Assembly (NCBI GenBank): GCA_024697595.1 | Contig: JAILFK010000018.1 | Coordinates: forward strand, 55,073-119,072 | Direction of reading: 5' to 3' | DNA length: 64,000 bases | DNA from: Lachnospiraceae bacterium | GTDB taxonomy: Bacteria > Bacillota > Clostridia > Lachnospirales > Lachnospiraceae | In this document: one piece after another, positions 26,301-34,013 of the stretch | Position numbering within the stretch: position 1 is the stretch's first letter | Layout of the letters: every line of letters begins with the position of its first letter | The notes under the pieces: model-generated | What the model was told of the DNA's origin: nothing | Seen by the model: the letters and a program-made list of their open reading frames with translations, nothing else | Database searches by the model: none | Translations under genes and position numbers: made by a program

Positions 26301-26329
26301 TTGACATTACCTACAATTTGTTTTATATA
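26301..26329 (+). promoter_or_regulatory. Candidate promoter of the PHP gene
   Basis: TTGACA (26301-26306) and TATATA (26324-26329) have 17-base spacing on the plus strand, pointing towards the PHP gene with a leader of about 120 bases. A second possible pair, TTGTCA (26337) and TAATAA (26360), lies closer. Confidence 0.5.
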
Positions 26330-26455
26330 TTTTTATTTGTCACCTTGATAAATGCTTCATAATAATGATAATTCTCCATTGAATTTATATAATCACTCAA
26401 ATATAATTATTTTTAGTATAAAATACAATTTTGTTATGAAAAAAGGAGCAGTTTT

Positions 26456-27268
26456 ATGAAAATATGGGACTCACATATGCATTCTCGTTTTTCTGGTGAC
26501 TCAGAGGCTGATCCTGTTGAAATGATATTAAAAGCCCAAAGAATTGGACTCCCTGGAATCACTTTTACAGATCATCTGGATTGGGACTTCCAAGAAGAAC
26601 CCGGATTATTTGATTTAGATATACCTAAATATAATGAAGAAATTCATCAATTAATGGATAAATATAACAGCCAAGACTTTAATATTAACTATGGTATTGA
26701 ACTCGGGTTACAAACACATTTAGCCAACAGACATCATTTACTTTTATTGGAAAACAATTTTGATTATGTAATAGGTTCTCTGCATGTCATAGATGGCATG
26801 GACCCTTACTATCCTGCCTATTTCGAAGGCAAAGATCCAACATCGGCTTATAATCATGCCTATGAATGTATGCTTGAAAATATTGTTGCCTTCAATGAAT
26901 TTGATTCACTAGGACATCTCGATTACGTATTCCGCTATGGCCCTGCCAAAGAATTAGGAATCGATAGCTATGATAAATATAAAAATATCGTTGATGAAAT
27001 TTTACATTATATTATAGCCCACGATATTGCCCTTGAAATAAATACAGGTGCTTTTCGAAAAGGTTTAAAGGAGCCTAATCCAAATATTCAAATAATTAAG
27101 CAATATAAAAATATGGGCGGAAAATTAATCACCATAGGTGCAGATGCTCACTCTCCAGAATATGTGGGAGAAAAATTTGATGAAATGGAAAAACTTTTAA
27201 CTGATATTGGTTTTAAATCATATCAAGTGTTCAAATCAAGAACACCTATTGATATTCCATTTAATTAA
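26456..27268 (+). CDS. PHP-domain phosphoesterase, histidinol-phosphatase-like
   Basis: A 270-residue PHP-superfamily hydrolase. Metal-binding motifs are in the expected order: HMHSRFSGD near the N-terminus, FTDHLD near residue 40, IELGLQ near 83, GSLHVIDG near 105, GHLDYVFRYG near 160 and GADAHSPE near 225. These resemble HisK-type histidinol-phosphatases, which need divalent metals. No other histidine biosynthesis gene is nearby, so the true substrate may be another phosphomonoester. The start ATG at 26456 follows AGGAG with 8-base spacing. It is monocistronic, divergent from gap, and ends at a bidirectional terminator. Confidence 0.85.
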   Translation: MKIWDSHMHSRFSGDSEADPVEMILKAQRIGLPGITFTDHLDWDFQEEPGLFDLDIPKYNEEIHQLMDKYNSQDFNINYGIELGLQTHLANRHHLLLLENNFDYVIGSLHVIDGMDPYYPAYFEGKDPTSAYNHAYECMLENIVAFNEFDSLGHLDYVFRYGPAKELGIDSYDKYKNIVDEILHYIIAHDIALEINTGAFRKGLKEPNPNIQIIKQYKNMGGKLITIGADAHSPEYVGEKFDEMEKLLTDIGFKSYQVFKSRTPIDIPFN

Positions 27269-27322
27269 AATCATGAAAAATACTTTAATAATAATAAATC
27301 TATAGCGTCCTTAAAAAAGGGC

Positions 27323-27357
27323 GCAAAAATAGCCACCATATTGAGTGGCTTTTTTTG
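27323..27357. terminator. Bidirectional terminator between the PHP gene and the antiparallel small RNA
   Basis: GCAAAAA-t-AGCCAC (27323-27336) pairs with GTGGCT-TTTTTTT (27345-27357) around an 8-base loop. Each strand ends in a T-run, so it can stop the plus-strand PHP transcript and the minus-strand RNA starting near 27431. Confidence 0.85.
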
Positions 27358-27431
27358 CAACTTTATGAGACTTACAAAGGATAGAGACTTGTGTTTCCAT
27401 AAAGGAAACAAGTTCTATGAACTTTAAAAGC
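27324..27431 (-). ncRNA. Candidate small RNA (about 108 nt) with its own promoter and terminator
   Basis: A consensus promoter (TTGACA, 17 bases, TATTAT) points into a region with no convincing ORF, and the T-run of a rho-independent terminator lies about 100 bases on. The predicted RNA would start near 27431. It contains a stem-loop (27387-27414: ACTTGTTTCC against GGAAACACAAGT with a two-base bulge), a single-stranded stretch, and the terminator stem. The only ORF (ATG in TTTATGG, 29 codons) has no ribosome site and runs through the terminator. I do not recognise a known RNA family. Existence is inferred from signals only. Confidence 0.55.
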
Positions 27432-27437
27432 ACGATA

Positions 27438-27466
27438 ATAATAACATGGATATTTATCCTTGTCAA
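27438..27466 (-). promoter_or_regulatory. Strong orphan sigma-A promoter (drives the candidate small RNA)
   Basis: On the minus strand TTGACA (27466-27461) and TATTAT (27443-27438) are 17 bases apart. No coding gene lies downstream before the terminator at 27357-27323. Confidence 0.75.
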
Positions 27467-27540
27467 CAAATTTTTTTATTAATAATGAACTATATAATTC
27501 TGCTTTCATTTAGCCCCAAAGCTCAATATATATTTTAAAA

Positions 27541-28821
27541 TTAAACATATACGTATTTATTTTCAAATTCAATAATATTTAACGGTTTATCATATAAATA
27601 TCCCTGAATAATCTCACAACCACAAGCTAAAATCTTTTCTTTTTCTTCCTCAGTCTCCACGCCTTCACATAATACTTCAAAAGAAATTTCCTTAAATGTC
27701 TTAATCAGATTTTTTAAAACCACTTCACCCATTTCATTATCAATAGAATGAAGCACAAAACCTCTGTCAAATTTTATCGTGTTTGCAGGAATCTGTCCAA
27801 GCATATACAAAGAATTATAACCTGAACCAAAATCATCAAGGGCAACCCTATACCCCTGCTCTCGTAAATGGTTTAACTTCTTTACTATATTATCCAAATC
27901 CTGAACCAAAACAGATTCTGTCAATTCAAATTCAATATACTTTTTTTCCACACCGGCATCTTCCACCAATTTATTTAAAGAATCAAGATATTCTTCATCC
28001 ATCAAATCATATCTTGATAAATTTACAGATACCGGAAAAATTTTCATTCCATCATTCTTCCATTTAGCAAGTAATTTTACAGTCTTTTTCAACACCTCGT
28101 AATCTAATCTTGATACAATACCAGCTTTTTCTAGAATCGGCACATAAAGTATAGGGGAAATAATTTGTCCCTCTGCATCATAAAATCTAGATAAGGCCTC
28201 CGCCCCAACAATTCTTCCATCAATAGCTGAGCACTTCGGTTGTAAATATATTTGAATGCCATCTTCTTTCATAGCTCTTTCAAAATTTGGAATGACCCCT
28301 GCTTTCTTTACTGACTTTTCGCGAATATCCTCAGAATAAAAAGCTACGGAAGAATCATAATTTCCCTTCATGCTTTTTCTGGCATATCTGGCATTGTCCT
28401 GTGCATATATAAAACTATCTCCAGGTTGCATCAAATACAATCCACATTCAACATGAACATTAGCTCTATCATATAATGAACTAACCTCATCCACAAATCC
28501 ATTTACTAAATTTTCATAAAAGTCTAGTACTTCTGTTTCACTATCATATCCAGCTTCACACAGTACCAACAAATGATCTGCATAACTCATAGCCCCTGTA
28601 ATTGCAGTATCATTATTTTTACAAAAATAATCAACCATTCTTGAAATAAGCCAATCACCCTTGTCTGTACCATAAATCTCATTAAAATATTTTAAATTTC
28701 GAATATTCAAACTGACAATAAGAGGCTGTCTCATATCGTCAACAATTTGAGCACCTGTGGTTTTGAATCTTTCCAGAGAAGGTAATTCATCAATCTTCTT
28801 CTTTTTCATTTTGTTTAACAT
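27541..28821 (-). CDS. EAL-domain cyclic-di-GMP phosphodiesterase with degenerate GGDEF-like domain
   Basis: 426 residues, soluble. Residues about 30-165 have the fold pattern of a GGDEF domain, but the active-site motif is replaced (SYADH near 79-83), so cyclase activity is not expected. Residues about 175-420 are an EAL domain with the expected catalytic residues: Glu208 (EAL), Asn267 (VNLS), ELTE at 299-302, Asp329-Asp330 (DDFGSGY), Lys350, Glu386 (CEGVE) and Gln406. It is therefore probably an active phosphodiesterase. It starts 41 bases after the sigH-like gene and follows GGAG, so it is the last gene of that operon. The lack of membrane or sensor segments leaves the input unknown. Confidence 0.88.
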   Translation of the reverse strand: MLNKMKKKKIDELPSLERFKTTGAQIVDDMRQPLIVSLNIRNLKYFNEIYGTDKGDWLISRMVDYFCKNNDTAITGAMSYADHLLVLCEAGYDSETEVLDFYENLVNGFVDEVSSLYDRANVHVECGLYLMQPGDSFIYAQDNARYARKSMKGNYDSSVAFYSEDIREKSVKKAGVIPNFERAMKEDGIQIYLQPKCSAIDGRIVGAEALSRFYDAEGQIISPILYVPILEKAGIVSRLDYEVLKKTVKLLAKWKNDGMKIFPVSVNLSRYDLMDEEYLDSLNKLVEDAGVEKKYIEFELTESVLVQDLDNIVKKLNHLREQGYRVALDDFGSGYNSLYMLGQIPANTIKFDRGFVLHSIDNEMGEVVLKNLIKTFKEISFEVLCEGVETEEEKEKILACGCEIIQGYLYDKPLNIIEFENKYVYV

Positions 28822-28862
28822 AACTATTTATCTCCAGCCTATAATATAATTTCCCTCAAGCA

Positions 28863-29471
28863 TCATAAACTAACTATCTTTTTTGTCTTATTTCGTATTC
28901 TTTGAATTGCATTATCAATATTTTTATCAGTCTTTCCCATTGTTTCCGCAATGGCATGATAATCCATACCAGCATTCATATACAATAAAACTTCTAATTC
29001 CATTTTGCTTAGACTATCAACGACTTTACTATAAATATTTTGTACATTTTCAGAATCTAAAATAATACTTTCTGGATTTTGAGAATCCACAAGATTAAGC
29101 ATAATTAAATCATTATCATACTCACTCTGTCCTTTTTCATCAGACAGAGAAGTGTATAAATTAAGAGGTGCATTCTTTTTTGCATCAGCACTTTCCACAG
29201 CTTTTATAATGCGCCTTCTAATACATAAATTGGCAAAGCTTTTGAAACCAGCCCCCTTACTTACATCATAATCTTTCAACGCCTCAAAAAGCCCTATAAG
29301 CCCCTCTTGTCTCACGTCAGCCTTATCAGCGCCCTTGATATAGTATATCTCTCCGTAATAACGAATAACAGAATCATATTTTTTTATAATGAATTCCGCA
29401 GCCTTGAAGTCACCTTTTTGAAATGCATCAACGACCTCTTCATCAGCTAATTTTTCAAATTCTCTTGCCAT
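28863..29471 (-). CDS. sigH: RNA polymerase sigma factor, SigH (Spo0H)-like
   Basis: 202 residues of the sigma-70 superfamily. Region 2 includes DVRQEGLIGLFEALKDYD (52-69) and the -10 recognition helix with FKSFANLCIRRRI. Region 4 (about 154-198) is a helix-turn-helix with YHAIAETMGKTDKNIDNAIQRIRNK. In Bacillus, sigma-H controls the entry to sporulation and competence. The gene order here (cysS, mrnC, rlmB, sigH) matches that locus, which supports the name, though yacP is missing. GGAG lies 5 bases before ATG 29471, and rlmB ends 16 bases upstream. Whether this organism sporulates cannot be seen. The family is certain; strict sigma-H orthology is likely. Confidence 0.88.
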   Translation of the reverse strand: MAREFEKLADEEVVDAFQKGDFKAAEFIIKKYDSVIRYYGEIYYIKGADKADVRQEGLIGLFEALKDYDVSKGAGFKSFANLCIRRRIIKAVESADAKKNAPLNLYTSLSDEKGQSEYDNDLIMLNLVDSQNPESIILDSENVQNIYSKVVDSLSKMELEVLLYMNAGMDYHAIAETMGKTDKNIDNAIQRIRNKTKKIVSL

Positions 29472-29487
29472 ATTTCTCCAATATTAA

Positions 29488-30234
29488 CTATTTTACATTT
29501 AATCGTTGTCTGACTATCTCATATGTCAATATGCCTGTTGCAACAGATACATTTAAAGAATCTATATCCCCTTTCATAGGAATGGAAGCTATCAAATCAC
29601 AATGTTTCTTCACCAGGTCGCTTACACCACTTCCCTCATTTCCCATAACAACTCCAATGGAACCTGTAAGATTCAAATTGTACATAGGCTCACCGCCCAT
29701 ATCTGCACAAACAAACCACATTCCCTGTTCCTTCAAAGATTCAATAGTCTTTGAAAGATTGGTCACCTTGGCAACCGGAGTATAATTAATAGCTCCCGCT
29801 GATGCCTTGGCAACAGTTGCAGTAAGTCCCACTGCACGCCTCTTTGGAATCACTACGCCGTGAGCTCCAGCCTGATTTGCAGTTCGAATAATAGCTCCCA
29901 AATTATGTGGATCCTCAACTCCATCGAGAAAAATAATAAATGGATCCTCATTTTTATTGCGAGCATTTTCCATGATTTCCTCAACTGTAGAATATTCATA
30001 AGCAGCACCTTGAGCTATAACCCCCTGATGCTTACCGCTCTCAGAGATTTGATCCAACCTCTCTTTTTGAACAAAATTGATAATCACATCATGCTTTTTT
30101 GCTTCTCTTACAATTGTGCGAATCGGTCCATCCTGACATCCATCCAGCACATATAACTTATCTATTGGTTTACCAGCACGAAAAGCTTCCAATACAGCAT
30201 TTCGCCCTTCCACCATCAAATTATTTTCTTCCAT
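29488..30234 (-). CDS. rlmB: 23S rRNA (guanosine-2'-O-)-methyltransferase, TrmH/SpoU family
   Basis: A 248-residue SPOUT methyltransferase. The N-terminal substrate-binding part contains GRNAVLEAFR. The knotted catalytic domain has the three SpoU motifs: HNLGAIIRTANQAGA, MGNEGSGVS and PMKGDIDSLNVSVATGI. Family members methylate G2251 of 23S rRNA with S-adenosylmethionine. ATG 30234 is preceded by AAAGGT. It sits between mrnC and the sigH-like gene on one strand with gaps of 16-32 bases, clearly one operon and the standard Firmicute neighbourhood. Confidence 0.94.
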   Translation of the reverse strand: MEENNLMVEGRNAVLEAFRAGKPIDKLYVLDGCQDGPIRTIVREAKKHDVIINFVQKERLDQISESGKHQGVIAQGAAYEYSTVEEIMENARNKNEDPFIIFLDGVEDPHNLGAIIRTANQAGAHGVVIPKRRAVGLTATVAKASAGAINYTPVAKVTNLSKTIESLKEQGMWFVCADMGGEPMYNLNLTGSIGVVMGNEGSGVSDLVKKHCDLIASIPMKGDIDSLNVSVATGILTYEIVRQRLNVK

Positions 30235-30266
30235 ATCTTACCTTTCAAATGTGAAAAATATTCTGA

Positions 30267-30719
30267 TTACATTTTTAACCCAGACTTCTCAATTGCCAAT
30301 TTACAAAGAGATACAATTCTATCCATCTGATCTGTCATATACAAATATCCCATAACTGCCTCAAAACCTGTGGCGCTTCTATAATCTGATACAGATGCAT
30401 TTTTAGCAGTGGTGTGAGACTTGGCATTCCTTCCACGTCTATACACATCCTGCTCCTCCTCTGTCAAATCCATCATTATAGCCTCAGCCATCACTGCTTG
30501 AGAATGAGCTTTTACAATATGACTTGTATGACGATGCAATTGGTTTGCTGAAGTGTTGCCCTCACCAACCACTATGCTTCGAATTATCAAATCAAATATC
30601 CCATCTCCAATATATGCCAAAGTCAATGGAGAATAGGTACGTATATCTTTCTTTTCTATGTGAAATGTATCCATCACATAGGAATTTAACGATAAATTTT
30701 CATCTATGCTCGATGCCAT
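30267..30719 (-). CDS. mrnC: Mini-ribonuclease III
   Basis: 150 residues with an RNase III catalytic fold and no double-stranded RNA-binding domain, the hallmark of MrnC, which trims 23S rRNA ends. Catalytic acids are seen as Asp39 in AYIGDGIFD and the Glu in [12 protein letters not shown]. The start overlaps the end of cysS by 16 bases. The ribosome site GAGAGG lies inside cysS, 7 bases from the ATG, which implies translational coupling. Neighbours cysS and rlmB match the conserved Bacillus order. Confidence 0.95.
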   Translation of the reverse strand: MASSIDENLSLNSYVMDTFHIEKKDIRTYSPLTLAYIGDGIFDLIIRSIVVGEGNTSANQLHRHTSHIVKAHSQAVMAEAIMMDLTEEEQDVYRRGRNAKSHTTAKNASVSDYRSATGFEAVMGYLYMTDQMDRIVSLCKLAIEKSGLKM

Positions 30720-32113
30720 TTTACACCCTCTCTTGTATCCTCGAGAACAATGCCCATTGCAGTGAGCTCATCACGAATCTCATCTGCTCTGGCGAAATTC
30801 TTGTCCTTACGAGCCTGCTGACGCTCCTCAATCAAAGCTTCCACCTGCTCATCAAGATTATCCTGTGGCTGCTCTAATATAATACCAAGCACGTCACAGA
30901 GTTCATTCATCTCATCATATAAACCTAAAGCCAAAGCTTTAGAAGAATTTTCATTTACATTTTGATTACAATATTTAACCAACTCAAAGATTGCAGAACA
31001 TGCATCTGCTGTATTAAAATCGTCATCCATAGTAGCTTTGAATTTATCTACAAATTCACTCTTCCCTGCCAAAATTGCATCCTCGCCGTCTAACAATTCC
31101 TCAGACTTGGCATTGGCCGCAATAAACTGTAAATTTGCTCCCGCTGTACGAATTCTATCTAATGAATTCTTTGCCGCTTCCATTAAATCAGCACTGAAGT
31201 TCAATGGACTTCTGTAATGAGCCTGTAACATAAAGAAACGGAGAACCTGCAAATCATATTTCTCACCGATCTCTCTAACTGTAAAGAAATTGCCAAGAGA
31301 TTTTGACATCTTTTTGTTATCAATATTTAAAAATCCATTGTGCATCCAATATCTGGCGAACTCAACACCATTGGCTGCCTCTGACTGAGCAATCTCATTT
31401 TCATGATGAGGGAAAATCAAGTCCTCGCCACCGGCATGAATATCAATCATATCCCCTAAATATTTCTTGGACATAACCGAACACTCTATATGCCAACCTG
31501 GGCGCCCCTTGCACCAAGGACAATCCCAATAAGGCTCTCCCTCTTTTTTAGGTTTCCACAAAACGAAATCGAAGTCATCTTCCTTCTCATCTCCAACAAC
31601 TCCAATACTTCTATGGCCAGCTTCCTGCTCATCAATATCTCTGTGAGAAAGCTTTCCGTAACCATCAAATTTTCTAGTGCGATAATAAACAGTACCATCA
31701 CTTACTTTATAAGCATAACCCTTGTCCATCAATGTCTGGATCATATCCACCATTCCATCAATCTCTTGGGTTGCCTGAGGATGTGTTGTGGCAGGGCGCA
31801 CATTCATATCCGCCATATCCTTTTTGCACTCAGCAATATATCTCTCAGATATTTCCTCCGCAGATACACCTTCCTCGTTGGCCTTTTTGATAATCTTATC
31901 ATCCACATCTGTAAAATTAGATACATAGTTCACTTCATAACCGCAAAACTCAAAATATCTGCGAACTGTGTCAAAGACAATCATAGGACGAGCATTTCCT
32001 ATATGAATATAGTTGTAGACTGTTGGTCCACAGACATACATTCTGACCTTGCCCTCCTCTATAGGCTTAAATTCTTCTTTTTTTCTTGTAAGTGTGTTAA
32101 ATATCTTCATCAT
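30704..32113 (-). CDS. cysS: Cysteinyl-tRNA synthetase
   Basis: A 469-residue class I aminoacyl-tRNA synthetase that charges tRNA-Cys. Seen: zinc ligand Cys28 in YVCGPTVYN, the HIGN form of the HIGH signature at 37-40, further zinc-site residues in WHIECSVMS and HHENE, and [10 protein letters not shown] near residue 267. Length is normal. Two adjacent ATG codons (32113 and 32110) follow AAGGAA, so the true start may be either. It lies between ispF (35 bases upstream) and mrnC (overlapping). No T-box leader is visible in the short gap. Confidence 0.97.
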   Translation of the reverse strand: MMKIFNTLTRKKEEFKPIEEGKVRMYVCGPTVYNYIHIGNARPMIVFDTVRRYFEFCGYEVNYVSNFTDVDDKIIKKANEEGVSAEEISERYIAECKKDMADMNVRPATTHPQATQEIDGMVDMIQTLMDKGYAYKVSDGTVYYRTRKFDGYGKLSHRDIDEQEAGHRSIGVVGDEKEDDFDFVLWKPKKEGEPYWDCPWCKGRPGWHIECSVMSKKYLGDMIDIHAGGEDLIFPHHENEIAQSEAANGVEFARYWMHNGFLNIDNKKMSKSLGNFFTVREIGEKYDLQVLRFFMLQAHYRSPLNFSADLMEAAKNSLDRIRTAGANLQFIAANAKSEELLDGEDAILAGKSEFVDKFKATMDDDFNTADACSAIFELVKYCNQNVNENSSKALALGLYDEMNELCDVLGIILEQPQDNLDEQVEALIEERQQARKDKNFARADEIRDELTAMGIVLEDTREGVKWHRA

Positions 32114-32148
32114 AAATTCCTTTTGTAAAATAATATTCTATGGTATTT

Positions 32149-32691
32149 TTATCCTCTATGGCCCGGACAATTTACGCAACCTGTATTATCTGAATCAGCC
32201 ATAACGACACTAGATTCATAAAAACTTTCTAATAGAGCAACCGCCTGAGCGCTGATGCCCTCTTCACGTCCTGTGAACCCAAGGTGTTCCTCTGTGGTAG
32301 CCTTGATATTTACCCTGTCCACATCAACGCCTATTGCCTTGGCTACATTTTCCTCCATCTGCTGGATATAAGGTCTCATCTTTGGCTTTTGAGCAATAAT
32401 TGTGGCATCAACATTTCCCACAATATAACCCTTTTCATTTACAAGTTCCACAACATTTTTTAAAAGCACCAAGGAATCAGCCCCCTTGTATTTTTCATCT
32501 GTATCCGGAAAATGTTTACCAATATCTCCTAAACCAGCTGCGCCCAAAATAGCATCAGAAATTGCATGCAAAAGCACATCCGCATCTGAATGTCCCAGCA
32601 AGCCCATTGTATGAGGTATCTCAACACCACCAATTATAAGTTTACGTCCTTCAACTAATTTATGTACATCATAACCTGTACCAATTCTCAT
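32149..32691 (-). CDS. ispF: 2-C-methyl-D-erythritol 2,4-cyclodiphosphate synthase with extra C-terminal CxxC tail
   Basis: Forms the cyclodiphosphate of the non-mevalonate isoprenoid pathway. Metal ligands Asp8 and His10 (GTGYDVH) and His42 (LLHAISDA) are present, with the typical [11 protein letters not shown] and FPDTD motifs and the C-terminal [20 protein letters not shown]. The family core is about 157 residues, but this protein has 180. The extra tail carries Cys172 and Cys175 in [10 protein letters not shown], a pattern I do not know for IspF; it could bind metal or be redox-active. First gene of the ispF to EAL operon, with a promoter at 32727-32754. Confidence 0.95.
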   Translation of the reverse strand: MRIGTGYDVHKLVEGRKLIIGGVEIPHTMGLLGHSDADVLLHAISDAILGAAGLGDIGKHFPDTDEKYKGADSLVLLKNVVELVNEKGYIVGNVDATIIAQKPKMRPYIQQMEENVAKAIGVDVDRVNIKATTEEHLGFTGREEGISAQAVALLESFYESSVVMADSDNTGCVNCPGHRG

Positions 32692-32726
32692 ATATCTAGT
32701 CCTCTTCCATGTTATTTTTATACACC

Positions 32727-32754
32727 ATTTTACATATTAACATATTTATGACAA
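32727..32754 (-). promoter_or_regulatory. Promoter of the ispF-cysS-mrnC-rlmB-sigH-EAL operon
   Basis: On the minus strand TTGTCA (32754-32749) and TAAAAT (32732-32727) are 16 bases apart, about 35 bases before the ispF start codon. No other clear promoter is seen in the six-gene run. Confidence 0.55.
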
Positions 32755-32778
32755 ATATTCAGTATTATTATTGTATTT

Positions 32779-33759
32779 TTACTTCTCTAAATCCGTATAA
32801 ACCAAGCCAATTTGCCCCATTATGGTCTCTATAATATGCATAACATCAGATGTGGCTTTCAATGGAACCATTCTACTCTCCTTTAAGCCTTCTCTAATCT
32901 CAGAAGCCACTGTATCAAACTCATCGACATATGAATTGATTCTAGGTCCATCTCCCTTAAATACTTCCTTGTTAAAAAAGCCATTCTTGCAGGTTACAGC
33001 ATTTTTTGCATGATATAAAACGGCCTCTATGGAACCGGATTCTCCAGAGATTTTCATCTTTTCAAATCCTTTCATATCAGCAATTGATGCAGAGATATCA
33101 ACCTTTAATCCATTGTCATACTCAAAGACTATATCCTCTCCCAAGTCTATTCCACCTTCAAGAGTACCAGTACTTGTAATATTTTTCGGATATCCCCAAA
33201 GTCTATATGCATATGTAATAGGATAGATTGTAATATCCAAAAGCGCTCCTCCTGCTCTCTTAGGATCAGCTACTCTTGGAGCATATTTTATAGATTTTAA
33301 ATGGTAGGTAAATGTGGCATGGTCAATATTTCCAATCTTGCCTTCTTCCACCCACTGCTTAGTCTTATTTGCACAAGGTGAAAACCAGGTCCACATAGCC
33401 TCGCATAAATATACATCCTGACTCTTGGCAAATGAGATCAACTCATCTGTTTCCTTTGCCTCCACTGTAAATGGTTTTTCACAAAGCACTGGCTTCTTCA
33501 ATTCCAAAGCCAATTTTACGAATTTATAATGTACATTGTGAGGTGTAACCACATATACACCATCAACCCCTTCAGCTGTAATTGCATCCTCAGGCTTTTC
33601 AAAGGCAGTACATCCATATTCATTGGCAAAATCCAAGGCTTTTTCATGATTTCTCGTGTAGCAAGACACAATCTCATGTCTGCCACTTTCTAAAATCTGT
33701 TTTGCTACATTATGTGCCAACTTTCCCGTCCCAATAAAGCACCATCTAAATTTTTCCAT
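32779..33759 (-). CDS. Gfo/Idh/MocA-family oxidoreductase
   Basis: A 326-residue NAD(P)-dependent sugar-type dehydrogenase. The N-terminal Rossmann fold has FIGTGKLA (8-15), and the catalytic EKP motif is at 94-96 (LCEKPF). The C-terminal half has FTYHLKS and the family-typical GGALLDITIYP. Relatives act on cyclic polyols, sugars or dihydrodiols; the substrate cannot be read from sequence. GGAGGG lies before ATG 33759. It lies next to the rhamnosidase on the same strand but behind a terminator, so it has its own transcript. A fragment of a second gene of this family lies at 43075-43275. Confidence 0.9.
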   Translation of the reverse strand: MEKFRWCFIGTGKLAHNVAKQILESGRHEIVSCYTRNHEKALDFANEYGCTAFEKPEDAITAEGVDGVYVVTPHNVHYKFVKLALELKKPVLCEKPFTVEAKETDELISFAKSQDVYLCEAMWTWFSPCANKTKQWVEEGKIGNIDHATFTYHLKSIKYAPRVADPKRAGGALLDITIYPITYAYRLWGYPKNITSTGTLEGGIDLGEDIVFEYDNGLKVDISASIADMKGFEKMKISGESGSIEAVLYHAKNAVTCKNGFFNKEVFKGDGPRINSYVDEFDTVASEIREGLKESRMVPLKATSDVMHIIETIMGQIGLVYTDLEK

Positions 33760-33802
33760 ATTTTCCCTCCAATATACATGTAGTTATATATAAGATTATG
33801 TA

Positions 33803-33847
33803 AAGAAGTTTGTGTAAATACTTCTTCTAAGTGACCTTGTTTACAAG
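33803..33847. promoter_or_regulatory. Two dyads upstream of the oxidoreductase gene (possible operators)
   Basis: AAGAAGT (33803-33809) is inverted as ACTTCTT (33820-33826). CTTGT (33836-33840) is inverted as ACAAG (33843-33847) around two bases. Both lie within 90 bases upstream of the start codon. They look like transcription-factor sites, but the regulator is unknown. Confidence 0.35.
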
Positions 33848-33945
33848 TTACATAAACATCGCTTCCAATATTAAGCTCTATATGAAATAGTTTACAATTA
33901 AGTCAAACTATAAGCAAATGAATTGTTGTTCAATGTAAATAAAAA

Positions 33946-33981
33946 ACGCCCCTGATAGAGATTTATACTCTATCAAGGACG
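33946..33981 (-). terminator. Terminator of the rhamnosidase gene
   Basis: On the minus strand CGTCCTTGATAGAG pairs with CTCTATCAGGGGCG around a 7-base loop, with one mismatch, followed by six T (33946-33941). It begins about 32 bases after the stop codon. Confidence 0.9.
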
Positions 33982-34013
33982 AATTAACCTAACCTGCGGT
34001 GTTACCCTGAATT

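Noticed and set aside
27394..27405. 29-codon ORF in the candidate small RNA
   Set aside because: No ribosome site, and the frame runs through the terminator hairpin.
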